From positions 124,001 to 188,000 of the forward strand of contig NZ_BMEC01000012.1 in NCBI RefSeq assembly GCF_014636295.1: a stretch of 64,000 nucleotides of DNA, given 5' to 3'. Position numbers and translations under genes: made by a program. The first letter of the stretch is position 1; every line of letters starts with the position of its first letter. The notes beneath the pieces were generated by a model, which saw nothing but the letters and a program-made list of their open reading frames with translations, did no database searches and was not told the DNA's origin. This DNA comes from Marivirga lumbricoides (GTDB lineage Bacteria; Bacteroidota; Bacteroidia; Cytophagales; Cyclobacteriaceae). This document shows, in pieces, positions 33,974 to 43,801 of the stretch.

Positions 33974-35563
33974 ATGGCAACAAACTTAGCAACACCCGGC
34001 GTTTATATTGAAGAGAAAAACGCCTTTCCAAACACAGTAGCGGGTATCCCGACATCAGTACCAGCTTTTGTCGGCTATACTCAGATTACTAAAAAAGATG
34101 GCAGGTCTCTTATAAACAAGCCTGTTAGAATTAATTCGCTTACCGATTATGTAAATACTTTTGGTAGAGGAATTGTTACAAAATTCAATATCCAATCAGC
34201 TGATAATGAGGAAGGAGCTGTAATTTCTGTAGCGGATAAAGAGTATAAACTTACTCCTGAGAATCCAAGCCGGTTTTTACTTTTTGATAGTATCAGATTG
34301 TATTTCGCTAATGGCGGAAGCACTTGTTGGGTGGTATCAACAGGTGGTTATCAAAAAGAAAACAATCCTGCTCCTACTCCTGCTAAAGATGATAAAGGAG
34401 GAAAAGGAAATCCGCCAGCTGCAAAGCAGGAAAGCGGAGTTGAATTAAATGCTATCTCTAAGAAAGCCCTATTAGATGGTATTCAGGCACTAATTATGGA
34501 GGAAGAACCTTCAATGTTAGTTGTTCCTGAATCTGTAATGTTAGAAGAAGCAGATTGCTTTGCTGTTCAGCAAGAAATGTTGACGCATTGCGGTTTCAAA
34601 ATGAAAAACAGATTCGCCATTCTTGATGTGTATAACGGAAGCAAGCCAAGAACTTACGACAAAAATGATGTAGTTAACAGGTTCAGAGAAGGTATTGGAC
34701 TTAACCAATTAGCTTATGGTGCTGCTTATTATCCATGGGTACATGCTTCAATTGTTGATAGTGAAGAAATCGGCATCAATTACATTTCCAATTTAAATGT
34801 TTTGGAAGATATTCTTTCAAAAGAGGCTGATGAAATCAGTTCTAATCCGAAAAAAGCAGAAGAGGTTAAGAATGAGCTAAAAAGAATCAATCAAAAAGAT
34901 CAGGATATTGAGAAGCTTACTCAGATGCTTAATGTTATAAGCCCTTCATTCAAGAAGTTAATGTCAGGCATTAAAACACATTTAAACATTTTACCTCCTG
35001 CTGCCGGAATGGCTGGCGTTTATTGTATGGTAGATAATGAAAGAGGAATTTGGAAGGCTCCTGCTAATGTGAGTGTAAATTCTGTAAGTTCTCCTACTGT
35101 AAAGTTAACGCATGATGACCAGGAAGATTTGAATGTGACAGTAAGCGGAAAATCAATTAATGCCATTAGAGCATTTGTAGGTGATGGTACTACCGTTTGG
35201 GGAGCCAGAACCCTGGATGGAAACAGTGGCGACTGGAAATACATCAACGTAAGAAGAACCATTACTTTTATAGAGCAATCTATAAAATATGCTGCTAAAA
35301 AGTATGTATATGAGCCAAACACAGCAAATACCTGGGTATTGATCAGAAGTATGATCTCTTCTTTCCTTGGAGGAATCTGGAGACAAGGTGGATTAGTAGG
35401 TTTAACATCAGGAGAAGCTTATGATGTACAAGTAGGCTTAGGTTCTACTATGACTTCGAATGACATATTGGATGGTATAATGAGAATTACAGTGAAAGTT
35501 GCTGTTTCAAGACCTGCAGAATTCATCGTAATTACATTCCAGCAAAAAATGCAGGAATCTTAA
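33974..35563 (+). CDS. Contractile tail sheath protein
   Basis: The 529-residue protein begins MATNLATPGVYIEEKNAFPNTVAGIPTSVPAFVGYT, the conserved N-terminal arm (first 20 residues are the diagnostic part), and ends with the sheath C-terminal domain WVLIRSMISSFLGGIWRQGGL...VKVAVSRPAEFIVI. It polymerises around the tube and contracts to drive it out. It carries a low-complexity Pro/Gly/Lys-rich insertion (about residues 128-156, NNPAPTPAKDDKGGKGNPPA) that probably sits on the outer face. AFP and PVC have three sheath paralogues; here there is one. Confidence 0.95.
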   Translation: MATNLATPGVYIEEKNAFPNTVAGIPTSVPAFVGYTQITKKDGRSLINKPVRINSLTDYVNTFGRGIVTKFNIQSADNEEGAVISVADKEYKLTPENPSRFLLFDSIRLYFANGGSTCWVVSTGGYQKENNPAPTPAKDDKGGKGNPPAAKQESGVELNAISKKALLDGIQALIMEEEPSMLVVPESVMLEEADCFAVQQEMLTHCGFKMKNRFAILDVYNGSKPRTYDKNDVVNRFREGIGLNQLAYGAAYYPWVHASIVDSEEIGINYISNLNVLEDILSKEADEISSNPKKAEEVKNELKRINQKDQDIEKLTQMLNVISPSFKKLMSGIKTHLNILPPAAGMAGVYCMVDNERGIWKAPANVSVNSVSSPTVKLTHDDQEDLNVTVSGKSINAIRAFVGDGTTVWGARTLDGNSGDWKYINVRRTITFIEQSIKYAAKKYVYEPNTANTWVLIRSMISSFLGGIWRQGGLVGLTSGEAYDVQVGLGSTMTSNDILDGIMRITVKVAVSRPAEFIVITFQQKMQES

Positions 35564-35610
35564 TTCAGTAAATTATTAAATAAAATATTCACTTATAATT
35601 ATATAAAGTT

Positions 35611-36048
35611 ATGGCAGACGAATTATGGCCAGTTCCTAAGTTCCACTTCACTGTTGAGTGGGGTGGCTTAGATATAGGATTTCAGGAAGTTTCCGGTCTG
35701 GAAATGGAGACTCAGTTCATTGAGTACAGAGCAGGTAATGATGCTGAATTGGTAACCCGCAAAATTCCCGGGTTAAAAAAACATGGCACTATTACTTTGA
35801 AAAAAGGTGTGTTTGAAGATGACACAACCTTTTACGATTGGTTTGCAGATGTTCAAACAAATACCGAAAGAAGAGAGGATGTTACCATTTCTCTTTTAAA
35901 TGAAGAAAACACCCCTGTAATGACATGGGTTGTTAGAAATGCATTTCCAGTGAAAATTTCAGGTCCTGACTTAAAAGCAGATGCCAATGAAGTTGCTTTG
36001 GAAACCATTGAGTTGGCGCATGAGGGTATAGAACAATCAGCAGGTTAA
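35611..36048 (+). CDS. eCIS inner tube protein 1 (gp19-like)
   Basis: The 145-residue protein matches the Hcp-fold tube family: PVPKFHFTVEWGGLDIGFQEVSGLEMETQFIEYRAG (conserved start, 20 or fewer residues diagnostic), a RKIPGLKKHGTITLKKGV strand pair and WVVRNAFPVKISGPDLKAD near the end. Hexamer rings stack to form the tube lumen that can hold cargo. A 47-base gap before it is longer than most gaps in the cluster and could hold an extra promoter for the abundant tube. Confidence 0.95.
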   Translation: MADELWPVPKFHFTVEWGGLDIGFQEVSGLEMETQFIEYRAGNDAELVTRKIPGLKKHGTITLKKGVFEDDTTFYDWFADVQTNTERREDVTISLLNEENTPVMTWVVRNAFPVKISGPDLKADANEVALETIELAHEGIEQSAG

Positions 36049-36058
36049 TACATAGTAA

Positions 36059-36571
36059 ATGGCTGAGAAAGAAAGTGTTCAATTTCCAGTTCCCGGTTTC
36101 CGCTTTTCTGTACGAATAGCCGGAGCAGGAAATAATGACGCTGATGCCAGTTTTCAGGAAATTTCAGGAATTTCTACTGAAGTACCTGTTGAAGAAATAC
36201 AAGAAGGTGGGGAAAACCGATTTGTTCATCGGGTTCCCCAACCTCTTAAATATTCTAACCTGGTTTTGAAGCGTGGAGTAGTAAACGAAAGTTCTGGTTT
36301 AACAGAGTGGTGTAAGAGAACCATCAACTCCGGTTTTGCCACACATGTTGAGCTTAAAAATGTTGTTATCACTTTACTGAGTGATACTAACAAACCAATT
36401 TTAACATGGACTTTCATTAATGCCTATCCCGTAAAATGGGAATATTCAGGTTTAGATGCGTCTAAAAATCAAATATTTATTCAAACAATAGAACTATCAT
36501 TTCAAAGGTTTGAAGAAAACATACAAAATTGGAGAGCTGCTGTACAAAAATTAGCTTCTCTAATAAATTAA
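36059..36571 (+). CDS. eCIS inner tube protein 2 (Pvc5/Afp5-like tube initiator)
   Basis: The 170-residue paralogue of the preceding tube protein shows PVPGFRFSVRI, SFQEISGIS, VHRVPQPLKYSNLVLKRGV and FINAYPVKWEYSGLDASKN. A longer C-terminus (FQRFEENIQNWRAAVQKLAS) differs from tube protein 1. In AFP and PVC the second tube paralogue lies next to the baseplate hub and starts tube growth; the same role is inferred from its sequence and position. Confidence 0.9.
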   Translation: MAEKESVQFPVPGFRFSVRIAGAGNNDADASFQEISGISTEVPVEEIQEGGENRFVHRVPQPLKYSNLVLKRGVVNESSGLTEWCKRTINSGFATHVELKNVVITLLSDTNKPILTWTFINAYPVKWEYSGLDASKNQIFIQTIELSFQRFEENIQNWRAAVQKLASLIN

Positions 36572-36575
36572 TCTT

Positions 36576-36737
36576 ATGCCAATAGAAATAAAAGAGCTTA
36601 CAATTAAAATGACGGTGAGAGACCCTCATAATATACCTTCTGGCAAACGAGAATATGATCCGAATATGGAAAAAAGGATTATTGATGCCAGCGCTGAAAA
36701 AGTCCTGCGAATTTTGGAGAGAAAAACAGAAAGATAA
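36576..36737 (+). CDS. DUF5908 microprotein (Afp6/Pvc6-position eCIS component)
   Basis: This 53-residue gene, four bases after tube 2, encodes MPIEIKELTIKMTV followed by a charged, helical C-terminus (EKRIIDASAEKVLRILERK). The MPIEIKEL start is the signature of DUF5908 proteins found at this place (tube 2 to LysM gene) in eCIS clusters. Role in the particle is unknown; a small baseplate-binding helix is likely. Too short for usual ORF calling. Confidence 0.85.
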   Translation: MPIEIKELTIKMTVRDPHNIPSGKREYDPNMEKRIIDASAEKVLRILERKTER

Positions 36738-36767
36738 ATTGATGTTATACTTTTTTAATTAACTACT

Positions 36768-37442
36768 ATGATCAATGATGCGACTCTTACTAAGGTTAAA
36801 ATAATTGCATATGAAGATAGTGAAGGAAATAAGGCTAAAAAAGATGGTACTTATGAAGTAATGATTAACCCTTCATCTATTAGCCACAGTCATGGTATTA
36901 CTTATCAAATAGATCAACCTCCAGGTGTTGTAGATGCAAATGCAAAATTTCAGAACATTTCTCCTCAAAACCTTAGCTTTGAAATCATATTAGATGGAAC
37001 AGGAGCAACAGGTGTAAAAAAAGACGTAGACAAAGAAATTAAGAAACTAAAAGGCGTTACGTATGACTATTATGGAGAGTCTCACGAAACTGCTTATGTA
37101 AAGATAATGTGGGGAAGCGCTGTAAACTTTGCTGGAAGATTAACCAGCATGGATATAACACATACTTTATTTGCTCCTTCCGGAAAGTCACTGAGGGCTA
37201 AAGTTGCATTAAAGTTTATAAGCACGTCAGATCTTAAAAAGCAAATGAAAGAAATGGAGAAGGCTTCTCCTGACCTTACCCACTTAGTTACTGTTAAAAT
37301 AGGTGATACGCTACCATTAATGTGTGAAAGAATTTACAAGAAAAGCCATTATTACCTCCAAATTGCCAGAATTAATAACTTAGTTGATTTCAGGAAGCTT
37401 GAACCTGGCCAGGAATTGATTTTTCCACCCATAAAGAAATAA
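36768..37442 (+). CDS. LysM-containing eCIS baseplate protein (Pvc7/Afp7-like)
   Basis: The 224-residue protein has an N-terminal CIS tube-associated domain (residues 1-165, TKVKIIAYEDSEGNKAKKDG, YEVMINPSSISHSHG) and a C-terminal LysM motif (about 172-222, LVTVKIGDTLPLMCERIYKK...ARINNLVDFRKLEPGQELIFPP). In T4-like terms it corresponds to gp53, clamping the hub of the baseplate. It precedes the spike gene by four bases, the standard eCIS order. Confidence 0.92.
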   Translation: MINDATLTKVKIIAYEDSEGNKAKKDGTYEVMINPSSISHSHGITYQIDQPPGVVDANAKFQNISPQNLSFEIILDGTGATGVKKDVDKEIKKLKGVTYDYYGESHETAYVKIMWGSAVNFAGRLTSMDITHTLFAPSGKSLRAKVALKFISTSDLKKQMKEMEKASPDLTHLVTVKIGDTLPLMCERIYKKSHYYLQIARINNLVDFRKLEPGQELIFPPIKK

Positions 37443-37446
37443 GATA

Positions 37447-39234
37447 ATGGCCCTTCAGCCTAATTTAGATAAGAGTTTAATTACCTATTCAGTATCAGCC
37501 GGTGGGAGTATAATAGACGGCACCTTTGCCCCTATTTCCATTCGGGTATCAAAAGAAATTAATAAAATACCTTCTGCCCAAATAGAATTTTATGATGGGA
37601 GCCCTGCTGATAATGAAGACTTCAAAATATCACATTCCTCTGCATTTAAACCGGGAACAGAAATAACTATCAATTGCGGATATGAATCTGAAGAGCAAGT
37701 TATTTTTAAAGGAATAGTAACAAAACACCAACTTAAAATCAGAAATGGTTCAGCTGTTTTACAAATAGAGTGTAAAGATAAGGCCTTAAAAATGACTTAC
37801 GGTAGAAAGAACGAGATCTACCAGAAAAAAAAGGACAGCGATATTATCTCAGATCTTATAAAAAATAATGGTTTACAAGGAAAAGTAGAAGCTACAGAAG
37901 AGCAGATTGAGGAAATTGTTCAGCATTACACTTCAGATTGGGATTTTATGATGCTTAGGGCTGACATTAATAATCTTGTGGCAATAGTTAATGATGGAGA
38001 AGTTAATGTAGTTAAACCTAAAGCCGATCAGGCACCACTATTTGATGTTGATTATGGTACCAATCTGTATGATTTTGATGCTGAAATGGATGTCAAAAAT
38101 CAATATAATGAAATTAGTGTTGTAGGTTGGGATCCAAACAATCAAGAAATCATTGAAGTTAGCAGTAAGCAAGCTCCGGAAATTCAACACGGAAACCAGA
38201 AATCTTCCGATTTGGCAAAGGTATTAGGTAATGGCAAAGCAACTCTACAAACAGGAGGCAAATTATCTGTTGCCTCATTAACTGCATGGGGTAATTCAAT
38301 GCTTTTGCGTTCCAGGTTAGCTAAAATAAGAGGTAATGCCACTATTAGAGGAGATGCCTCCGTTAAACCTAATACCATAATCAACTTTAGTGGTATTAGT
38401 AATACATTTAATGGAAAGGCTTACGTAAGCGGTGTCTACCATATAATTGAAGAGGGCGACTGGAAAACAGAACTGCAAATTGGTTTAAAAGAAAGATGGT
38501 TTGCTGAAGATACCCCGGGTATTGAGGCTCCAAATGCCGCAGGCCTGAATTCTGGTATGCAAGGACTACAGGTAGCCATAGTAAAAAAAATAAATGAAGA
38601 TCCTGCAGGTGAATATAGGATACAAGTTACCATTCCTACCCTGAAAAAAGACAACCTTTCCATTTGGGCAAGATTATCCAATTTTTACAGTACGAAGGAA
38701 TCCGGTCTTTTTTTTATGCCGGAAATTGGTGATGAAGTAGTTCTGGGATTTCTGAATAACGATCCTCAATTCCCAATCATTTTAGGTTCTGTCTATTCTG
38801 CAAAAAATAAACCCAACTATACTCCTACAGATAAAAATGAAATCAAATCTTTATTAACGAAAAGTAAACTGGAAATTCAGTTTAATGATGAAGATAAAAT
38901 TATTACTATCTCCACTCCGGGTGGGCATAAAGTAATTATGGATGACAAAGAAAAAGCTTTGACAGTAATGGATGAAGCAAATAAAAATTCCATCATTATG
39001 TCAGACAAAGGCATAACGATAGAAGCTGAGAAAGATATAATTTTTAAGGCTAAAGGAAACATTAGTATGGAATCTAAAGGTAAAACAGAAATTAAAGCCA
39101 CTCAGGATTTCGCCAGTGAAGGAATGAATGTGACACTGAAGGGTAAGACCAAATTTGCCGCTGAAGGAGCGCAAGCTGAACTAAAAGGTTCAGCCATGAC
39201 CACTATTAAAGGGGGAATTGTACAGATAAATTAA
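37447..39234 (+). CDS. VgrG-like eCIS spike (Pvc8/Afp8-like)
   Basis: The 595-residue protein has a gp27-like hub region (about 1-365, with FKPGTEITINCGYESEEQVIFKG in part), a gp5-like OB domain (about 378-450, IWARLSNFYS...MPEIGDEVVLGFLNNDPQFPIILGSVY split here) and a C-terminal repeat-rich beta-helix needle (about 470-595, KLEIQFNDEDKIITISTPGG, KDIIFKAKGNISMESKG). It trimerises at the particle tip and carries the PAAR protein encoded next. No extra effector domain is fused. Confidence 0.95.
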   Translation: MALQPNLDKSLITYSVSAGGSIIDGTFAPISIRVSKEINKIPSAQIEFYDGSPADNEDFKISHSSAFKPGTEITINCGYESEEQVIFKGIVTKHQLKIRNGSAVLQIECKDKALKMTYGRKNEIYQKKKDSDIISDLIKNNGLQGKVEATEEQIEEIVQHYTSDWDFMMLRADINNLVAIVNDGEVNVVKPKADQAPLFDVDYGTNLYDFDAEMDVKNQYNEISVVGWDPNNQEIIEVSSKQAPEIQHGNQKSSDLAKVLGNGKATLQTGGKLSVASLTAWGNSMLLRSRLAKIRGNATIRGDASVKPNTIINFSGISNTFNGKAYVSGVYHIIEEGDWKTELQIGLKERWFAEDTPGIEAPNAAGLNSGMQGLQVAIVKKINEDPAGEYRIQVTIPTLKKDNLSIWARLSNFYSTKESGLFFMPEIGDEVVLGFLNNDPQFPIILGSVYSAKNKPNYTPTDKNEIKSLLTKSKLEIQFNDEDKIITISTPGGHKVIMDDKEKALTVMDEANKNSIIMSDKGITIEAEKDIIFKAKGNISMESKGKTEIKATQDFASEGMNVTLKGKTKFAAEGAQAELKGSAMTTIKGGIVQIN

Positions 39235-39243
39235 ATAGTTAGT

Positions 39244-39537
39244 ATGCCATTTGCCGCAGTAATGACCGATAACCATGTATGTCCTATGTCAACAGGACCT
39301 GTACCTCATGTTGGTGGGCCAATTATTGGCCCATGTATTCCTACTGTATTAATTGGAGGAAAACCTGCTGCTGTCATGGGAGATATGGCTGTTTGTACGG
39401 GTCCACCAGATTCTATCATATTAGGCTCTACTACAGTACTGATTGGTGGTAAGCCTGCGGCAAGAGTAGGTGATACTTGTGCGCACGGTGGAACTATAGT
39501 GGGGCCAGGTGTACCTACTGTAATGATTGGAGGTTAA
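39244..39537 (+). CDS. PAAR-repeat tip protein (Pvc10-like)
   Basis: The 97-residue protein consists of PAAR repeats: PHVGGPIIGPCIPTVLIGGK, AAVMGDMAVCTGPPDSIILG, TVLIGGKPAARVGDTCAHGG, with His/Cys residues for zinc. It should form the sharp metal-binding point on the VgrG-like spike. It is the full-length minimal type, with no fused toxin. In AFP/PVC gp25 precedes PAAR; the order is inverted here. Confidence 0.95.
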   Translation: MPFAAVMTDNHVCPMSTGPVPHVGGPIIGPCIPTVLIGGKPAAVMGDMAVCTGPPDSIILGSTTVLIGGKPAARVGDTCAHGGTIVGPGVPTVMIGG

Positions 39538-39552
39538 AATTAATAGACTTAG

Positions 39553-39981
39553 ATGAATCATAAGAAAACATTTTTAGGAATAGGCTGGAAATTTCCACCA
39601 ACATTTGATAAAAAAATGGGAAGTGTAGTATTGGTTTCCGAAGAGCAAGATATTAGAGAAAGCTTACTCATTTTACTTTCAACCAGGCCGGGAGAACGAT
39701 TAATGGCTCCTGATTATGGCTGCGCTTTGTCTGATTTCTCTTTCGAAAACATGGACTTTACATTAGTTAATCAAATTAAAAGCCGCATTGAACAAGCTAT
39801 TTTATATTTTGAGCCACGCATAAATGTTGCTGATATTGAAATAGAGCAAGATAAGAGCGTAGATGGGCTTCTTAATATCAATATTGAATACATTATTAGA
39901 AAAACTAACAACAGAAGCAATATGGTATTCCCATATTACATTATTGAAGGAACAGATGTTCGGTATAAGCCCAAAGCTTAG
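39553..39981 (+). CDS. gp25-like eCIS baseplate protein (Pvc9-like)
   Basis: The 142-residue protein of the GPW/gp25 family shows LLILLSTRPGERLMAPDYGC, the conserved core with its arginine and E-R-x-M-x-P-x-Y pattern, then NQIKSRIEQAILYFEPRINV and YIIRKTNNRSNMVFPYY. gp25 starts sheath assembly on the baseplate wedge. Both length and motif are typical. Confidence 0.94.
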   Translation: MNHKKTFLGIGWKFPPTFDKKMGSVVLVSEEQDIRESLLILLSTRPGERLMAPDYGCALSDFSFENMDFTLVNQIKSRIEQAILYFEPRINVADIEIEQDKSVDGLLNINIEYIIRKTNNRSNMVFPYYIIEGTDVRYKPKA

Positions 39982-40036
39982 TTACATCATTTAAAATATT
40001 CAACTCTTAAGGAGCAATAAATAATAGAGTACTTAT

Positions 40037-43000
40037 ATGCAGGAAAGTAAATTTAAAAATACAGGCACATCACAGCAGAAAAGGATGTTCGAGGCGCTTA
40101 AAGCAGACTATGTCAATATTGACGAGAAAAGCTTTGAGGATTTGCTTGTATTTACTTCCAGACTATCCAAACTGATCAATTTTTATAATGAAAATAACCA
40201 GATTGATGGAGACTGGTCTCACTTCTTTTCTGATGAAACAGTTATTTTAGCCACCATTATCGATTCAGAACCCACTGAAATTGAAAAGCGGTTTAAAAGC
40301 TACATTAAAAAAATCTCTCTTTTCAAACAACCTGCAAAAAAAAACAAATACATATTAAAATGTTTTGAAGAGGTTTATGCGATCGCTACAAAGTTTGAAC
40401 ATTGGTATAGCCGATTAAGAGAAATAGAAGAGTTTACACGCTTTCAGCTAAGTGTAAGAAGTGAAATCTCCAATGCTATCAGCTCGAAATTGGCAATAGC
40501 ACTCAAAAAGCTGCATAAACTTTACGAGACAAAACTGGAATATTATGGAGTTGCTTCAAATCAACTTCTAACATTTACTGAATTTAGTTCCATATGGGAA
40601 GTGCAGGAGCCTCTTATTGATGAAGCATTTGAAGTCACTGAGGCTGAAAGCGACAATGCGGAGGATTTTCTCTTAAAAGAGCTCGAAAAGATATTTCAAA
40701 GCTTCTATGAAACATTACTTTACCTAAAGTCTAAAACTCCGGAGTACCTTAAGCAATCAATGGAAAGTGACATTCATTATCCGGAAATCGCCTTGTTCCT
40801 GGCGTTTTTAAAGCTTTATGAACATGCCAAAGATAACATCAATCAGCTTACTAGTAAACACATAGAGTTTTACTTTAAAGATATTCTAAGACAAGTTCCT
40901 AAAGAAAAAAAACTCGATAAAATCTATTTGCAGTTTCTTTTAAATGATGAAGCTTTATTCACCAAAATTGATGAAGGAACTCAGTTTATAGGTGAAGATC
41001 CTGCAAGTAATGAGGATATAATCTATGAAACAACAGAAGGTATTTTAATCAATAAAGCGCAGGTAAAGCAGATATTTTCTGTTTTCATAGATAAAGAATT
41101 ATTGAACGTTGAGGGGAAAGCTGTTAAAAAGATTAACAACATACTTGAAGCAAAGTTACCTATCGATCAACTTTTACCTAAGCAGAAAAAGGAAAATGAG
41201 CTTTTAGCAAAATCCTATGCCGCTTTTGGAGAAAGTCAAAACAAAAAAGGTATTTCAGAAAAAACGATGAGCAGTGCCAAACTCGGTTTTGCCCTCAGCT
41301 CTCCCAATCTGTTTCTAAAAAGTGGATTTAGAGAAGTAGAGATCGTAATTCAATTAAATACTAAAAGCTTTGAGGATTTAAATAATGACCTGAATGCAAT
41401 ATGCAAAACAACGGGTGACAAATTTGATGAGCTTTTTATTAAGGCCTTTACCAATTCATTCAATTTATCCATCACGAGTGAAAAAGGGTGGTTGAAAATA
41501 TCAAAGTATGTGGTTAAAAGAGATGAAACGCAGAATACGCTGACCTTTGCTTTTGATCTTCTTAATTCAGATCCCGCTATTATTTCTCATACTGCAACAC
41601 TTCACGAGGGAAATTTTGATTCTGCACTTCCGATAGTAAAGTTTGAGCTAAATAGTGATTCATTCATTTATCCTTACACACTTTTATCCAGAATAGTGAT
41701 AAATCAGGTTTGGTTTCATGTGAACGTTAGCAACATGAAAGAACTAAAGCTTTACAATAATATAGGACAATTAAGTCCGGATTCACCATTTTTACCATTT
41801 GGACCACAACCTAAAGCAGGCGCTTATTTTATTATAGGAAATAATGAGGTATTTAATAAGCCTCTTGAAGACCTGAAAATTAATATAGAATGGTTTGATT
41901 TACCTGTTCATAAAGGAGGTTTTGAGGAACATTATGCCAGCTACGGACTATCCATTGACAATACTTCTTTTGAGGTTGCTATTTCTGTTTTAGAAGATGG
42001 CAGATGGATGCCTGCAGCAAAAAATGAGCAGCAAAAGCTTAAGTTATTTCGAACTGAGGAAAAAGGAATGCACAAGGACCCTTCCGCTAAGGGTAAACTG
42101 ATTGACACCTCCATTTTCTCTACTATAGATATAAAAAAAATCAAGCAATCTGCTAATTATGAAGAAATCACTGAAGAGCAGGAGTTGAATTCTACTTCCA
42201 GAAGAAGTTTTGTCAAATTAGAGTTAAATAACCCTCCAAATGGTTTTGGACATGATGTATACCCTTCCATACTATCAGAAACAGTAATGGAAAATGCACG
42301 CGGAGGCTTGTTAAAAAACAAGGAAAAATCTAAGAAATCTATTCCTAATCAACCTTATACCCCACAGATAAAAACTATTTCGCTAGACTACAGTGCTTCT
42401 TCTGCAGTTTCATTAATTGAAAACAGCAAAACCAGCAGTGCTTATTCAGGCGAACTTTTTCATTTACACCCCTTTGGACTTAAAAAAATTCAGTCGAAAG
42501 GAGGAAGTCAAAACACCTATTTATTACCAGACTATCATTTTGAAGGGGCTATGTATTTGGGATTTGCAGACCTAGCTCCTCCTCAGCAACTCTCCATATT
42601 ATTTGAGATGATAGATGAGTATACTGAATCTTCAGAAGAAGATTTACCTGTGATTGAATGGAGCTATCTGGTTAACGATGAGTGGTTAACTTTGGCGCCT
42701 TCGCGCATTTTAAGGGATGAAACCAATCGCTTTTTACGGACTGGGATGATTGTAATTGATATTCCGGCTGATATCAAAAAACACAATACAATATTACCAG
42801 CTGATTTGTATTGGTTAAGAATTTCCGTAGAAAAAAATATAGAAACTGCCTCCAGTTTAATTAGCGTAGCTACCAATGTTACTCAGGCAATGCTGGTTGA
42901 CAATAATCTTCCACAGGGATATCTTGAAAAACCGCTGCCGGCATTTGTAATTCAGAGGTCGATAAACAACATACCCGGAATTAGAGAAGTAAGGCAACCG

Positions 43001-43777
43001 CTACCTTCTTTTTCGGGGAGAGCAAAAGAGAGTGCAGAAAAATTTTATACCCGCGTAGGCGAAAGGCTGCATCATAAAAACAGGGCAGTTACTGCATGGG
43101 ACTACGAGCGAATATTGTTAGAGAAATTTCCGGAAATAGCCCATGTAACCTGTTTATCTAACATGACTAGTAAAAGTACAGATGCTCCGGGCAACGTATT
43201 AATTGTAGTTTCTCCGCAAGCAAAATACTCTGCGAGCGCAAATGAGCCTATGGCTAGCAGTGAGCTGCTTTTCAAAATAAAGTCATATATCGGCAGCTTC
43301 TCTTCACCATTTGTGAAAATCGAAGTAAGAAATCCGAATTATGAAAGGATTAAAATTATTTGTGCAGTTAAATTTACTGATGGATACAATTATGGTTTTT
43401 ATATTCAGAAATTAAATGAGCAGATTAATCAATATTTGAGAGGTACACTCTTGACACAAAGTAAAAAAGTGGAGTTAGGTGGAAGTATACATAGTTCTGA
43501 TATTCTTAGTTATATGAGAACACTGCCTTATGTTAACTTCATTACTAAATTTTCGATGGTACAGGTTTCCCGGGACTTAGATGGGTATTACCAGTTGATA
43601 GATACGGCAAGAGAAGGGGGTAAATCTTCTTCATTAGTTGCCACGAAACCCTGGTCGGTTTTAGTACCTGCACCGGAGCATCAAATCTCTGTACTAATTG
43701 AAAAATCAGAGGAGCGATCAAGACAAGCTGGTATTGATTACCTTGAACTTGGTCATGACTTCATAATAGAAGAATAA
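40037..43777 (+). CDS. Giant gpJ-like eCIS baseplate wedge protein (Pvc11/Afp11-like)
   Basis: The 1246-residue protein carries the Baseplate_J core in its C-terminal part (about 980-1130: IREVRQPLPSFSGRAKESAE, FYTRVGERLHHKNRAVTAWD, YERILLEKFPEIAHVTC). The N-terminal 250 residues are helical and charged, followed by a large beta region. T4 gp6 and phage gpJ are much shorter, so most of the sequence is extension. In the Algoriphagus eCIS, massive baseplate extensions make a cage around the spike; this region is a candidate for the same. Start codon follows a 55-base gap. Confidence 0.9.
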   Translation: MQESKFKNTGTSQQKRMFEALKADYVNIDEKSFEDLLVFTSRLSKLINFYNENNQIDGDWSHFFSDETVILATIIDSEPTEIEKRFKSYIKKISLFKQPAKKNKYILKCFEEVYAIATKFEHWYSRLREIEEFTRFQLSVRSEISNAISSKLAIALKKLHKLYETKLEYYGVASNQLLTFTEFSSIWEVQEPLIDEAFEVTEAESDNAEDFLLKELEKIFQSFYETLLYLKSKTPEYLKQSMESDIHYPEIALFLAFLKLYEHAKDNINQLTSKHIEFYFKDILRQVPKEKKLDKIYLQFLLNDEALFTKIDEGTQFIGEDPASNEDIIYETTEGILINKAQVKQIFSVFIDKELLNVEGKAVKKINNILEAKLPIDQLLPKQKKENELLAKSYAAFGESQNKKGISEKTMSSAKLGFALSSPNLFLKSGFREVEIVIQLNTKSFEDLNNDLNAICKTTGDKFDELFIKAFTNSFNLSITSEKGWLKISKYVVKRDETQNTLTFAFDLLNSDPAIISHTATLHEGNFDSALPIVKFELNSDSFIYPYTLLSRIVINQVWFHVNVSNMKELKLYNNIGQLSPDSPFLPFGPQPKAGAYFIIGNNEVFNKPLEDLKINIEWFDLPVHKGGFEEHYASYGLSIDNTSFEVAISVLEDGRWMPAAKNEQQKLKLFRTEEKGMHKDPSAKGKLIDTSIFSTIDIKKIKQSANYEEITEEQELNSTSRRSFVKLELNNPPNGFGHDVYPSILSETVMENARGGLLKNKEKSKKSIPNQPYTPQIKTISLDYSASSAVSLIENSKTSSAYSGELFHLHPFGLKKIQSKGGSQNTYLLPDYHFEGAMYLGFADLAPPQQLSILFEMIDEYTESSEEDLPVIEWSYLVNDEWLTLAPSRILRDETNRFLRTGMIVIDIPADIKKHNTILPADLYWLRISVEKNIETASSLISVATNVTQAMLVDNNLPQGYLEKPLPAFVIQRSINNIPGIREVRQPLPSFSGRAKESAEKFYTRVGERLHHKNRAVTAWDYERILLEKFPEIAHVTCLSNMTSKSTDAPGNVLIVVSPQAKYSASANEPMASSELLFKIKSYIGSFSSPFVKIEVRNPNYERIKIICAVKFTDGYNYGFYIQKLNEQINQYLRGTLLTQSKKVELGGSIHSSDILSYMRTLPYVNFITKFSMVQVSRDLDGYYQLIDTAREGGKSSSLVATKPWSVLVPAPEHQISVLIEKSEERSRQAGIDYLELGHDFIIEE

Positions 43778-43801
43778 ACCAGATAGTAAGCTCAATAATA
43801 T

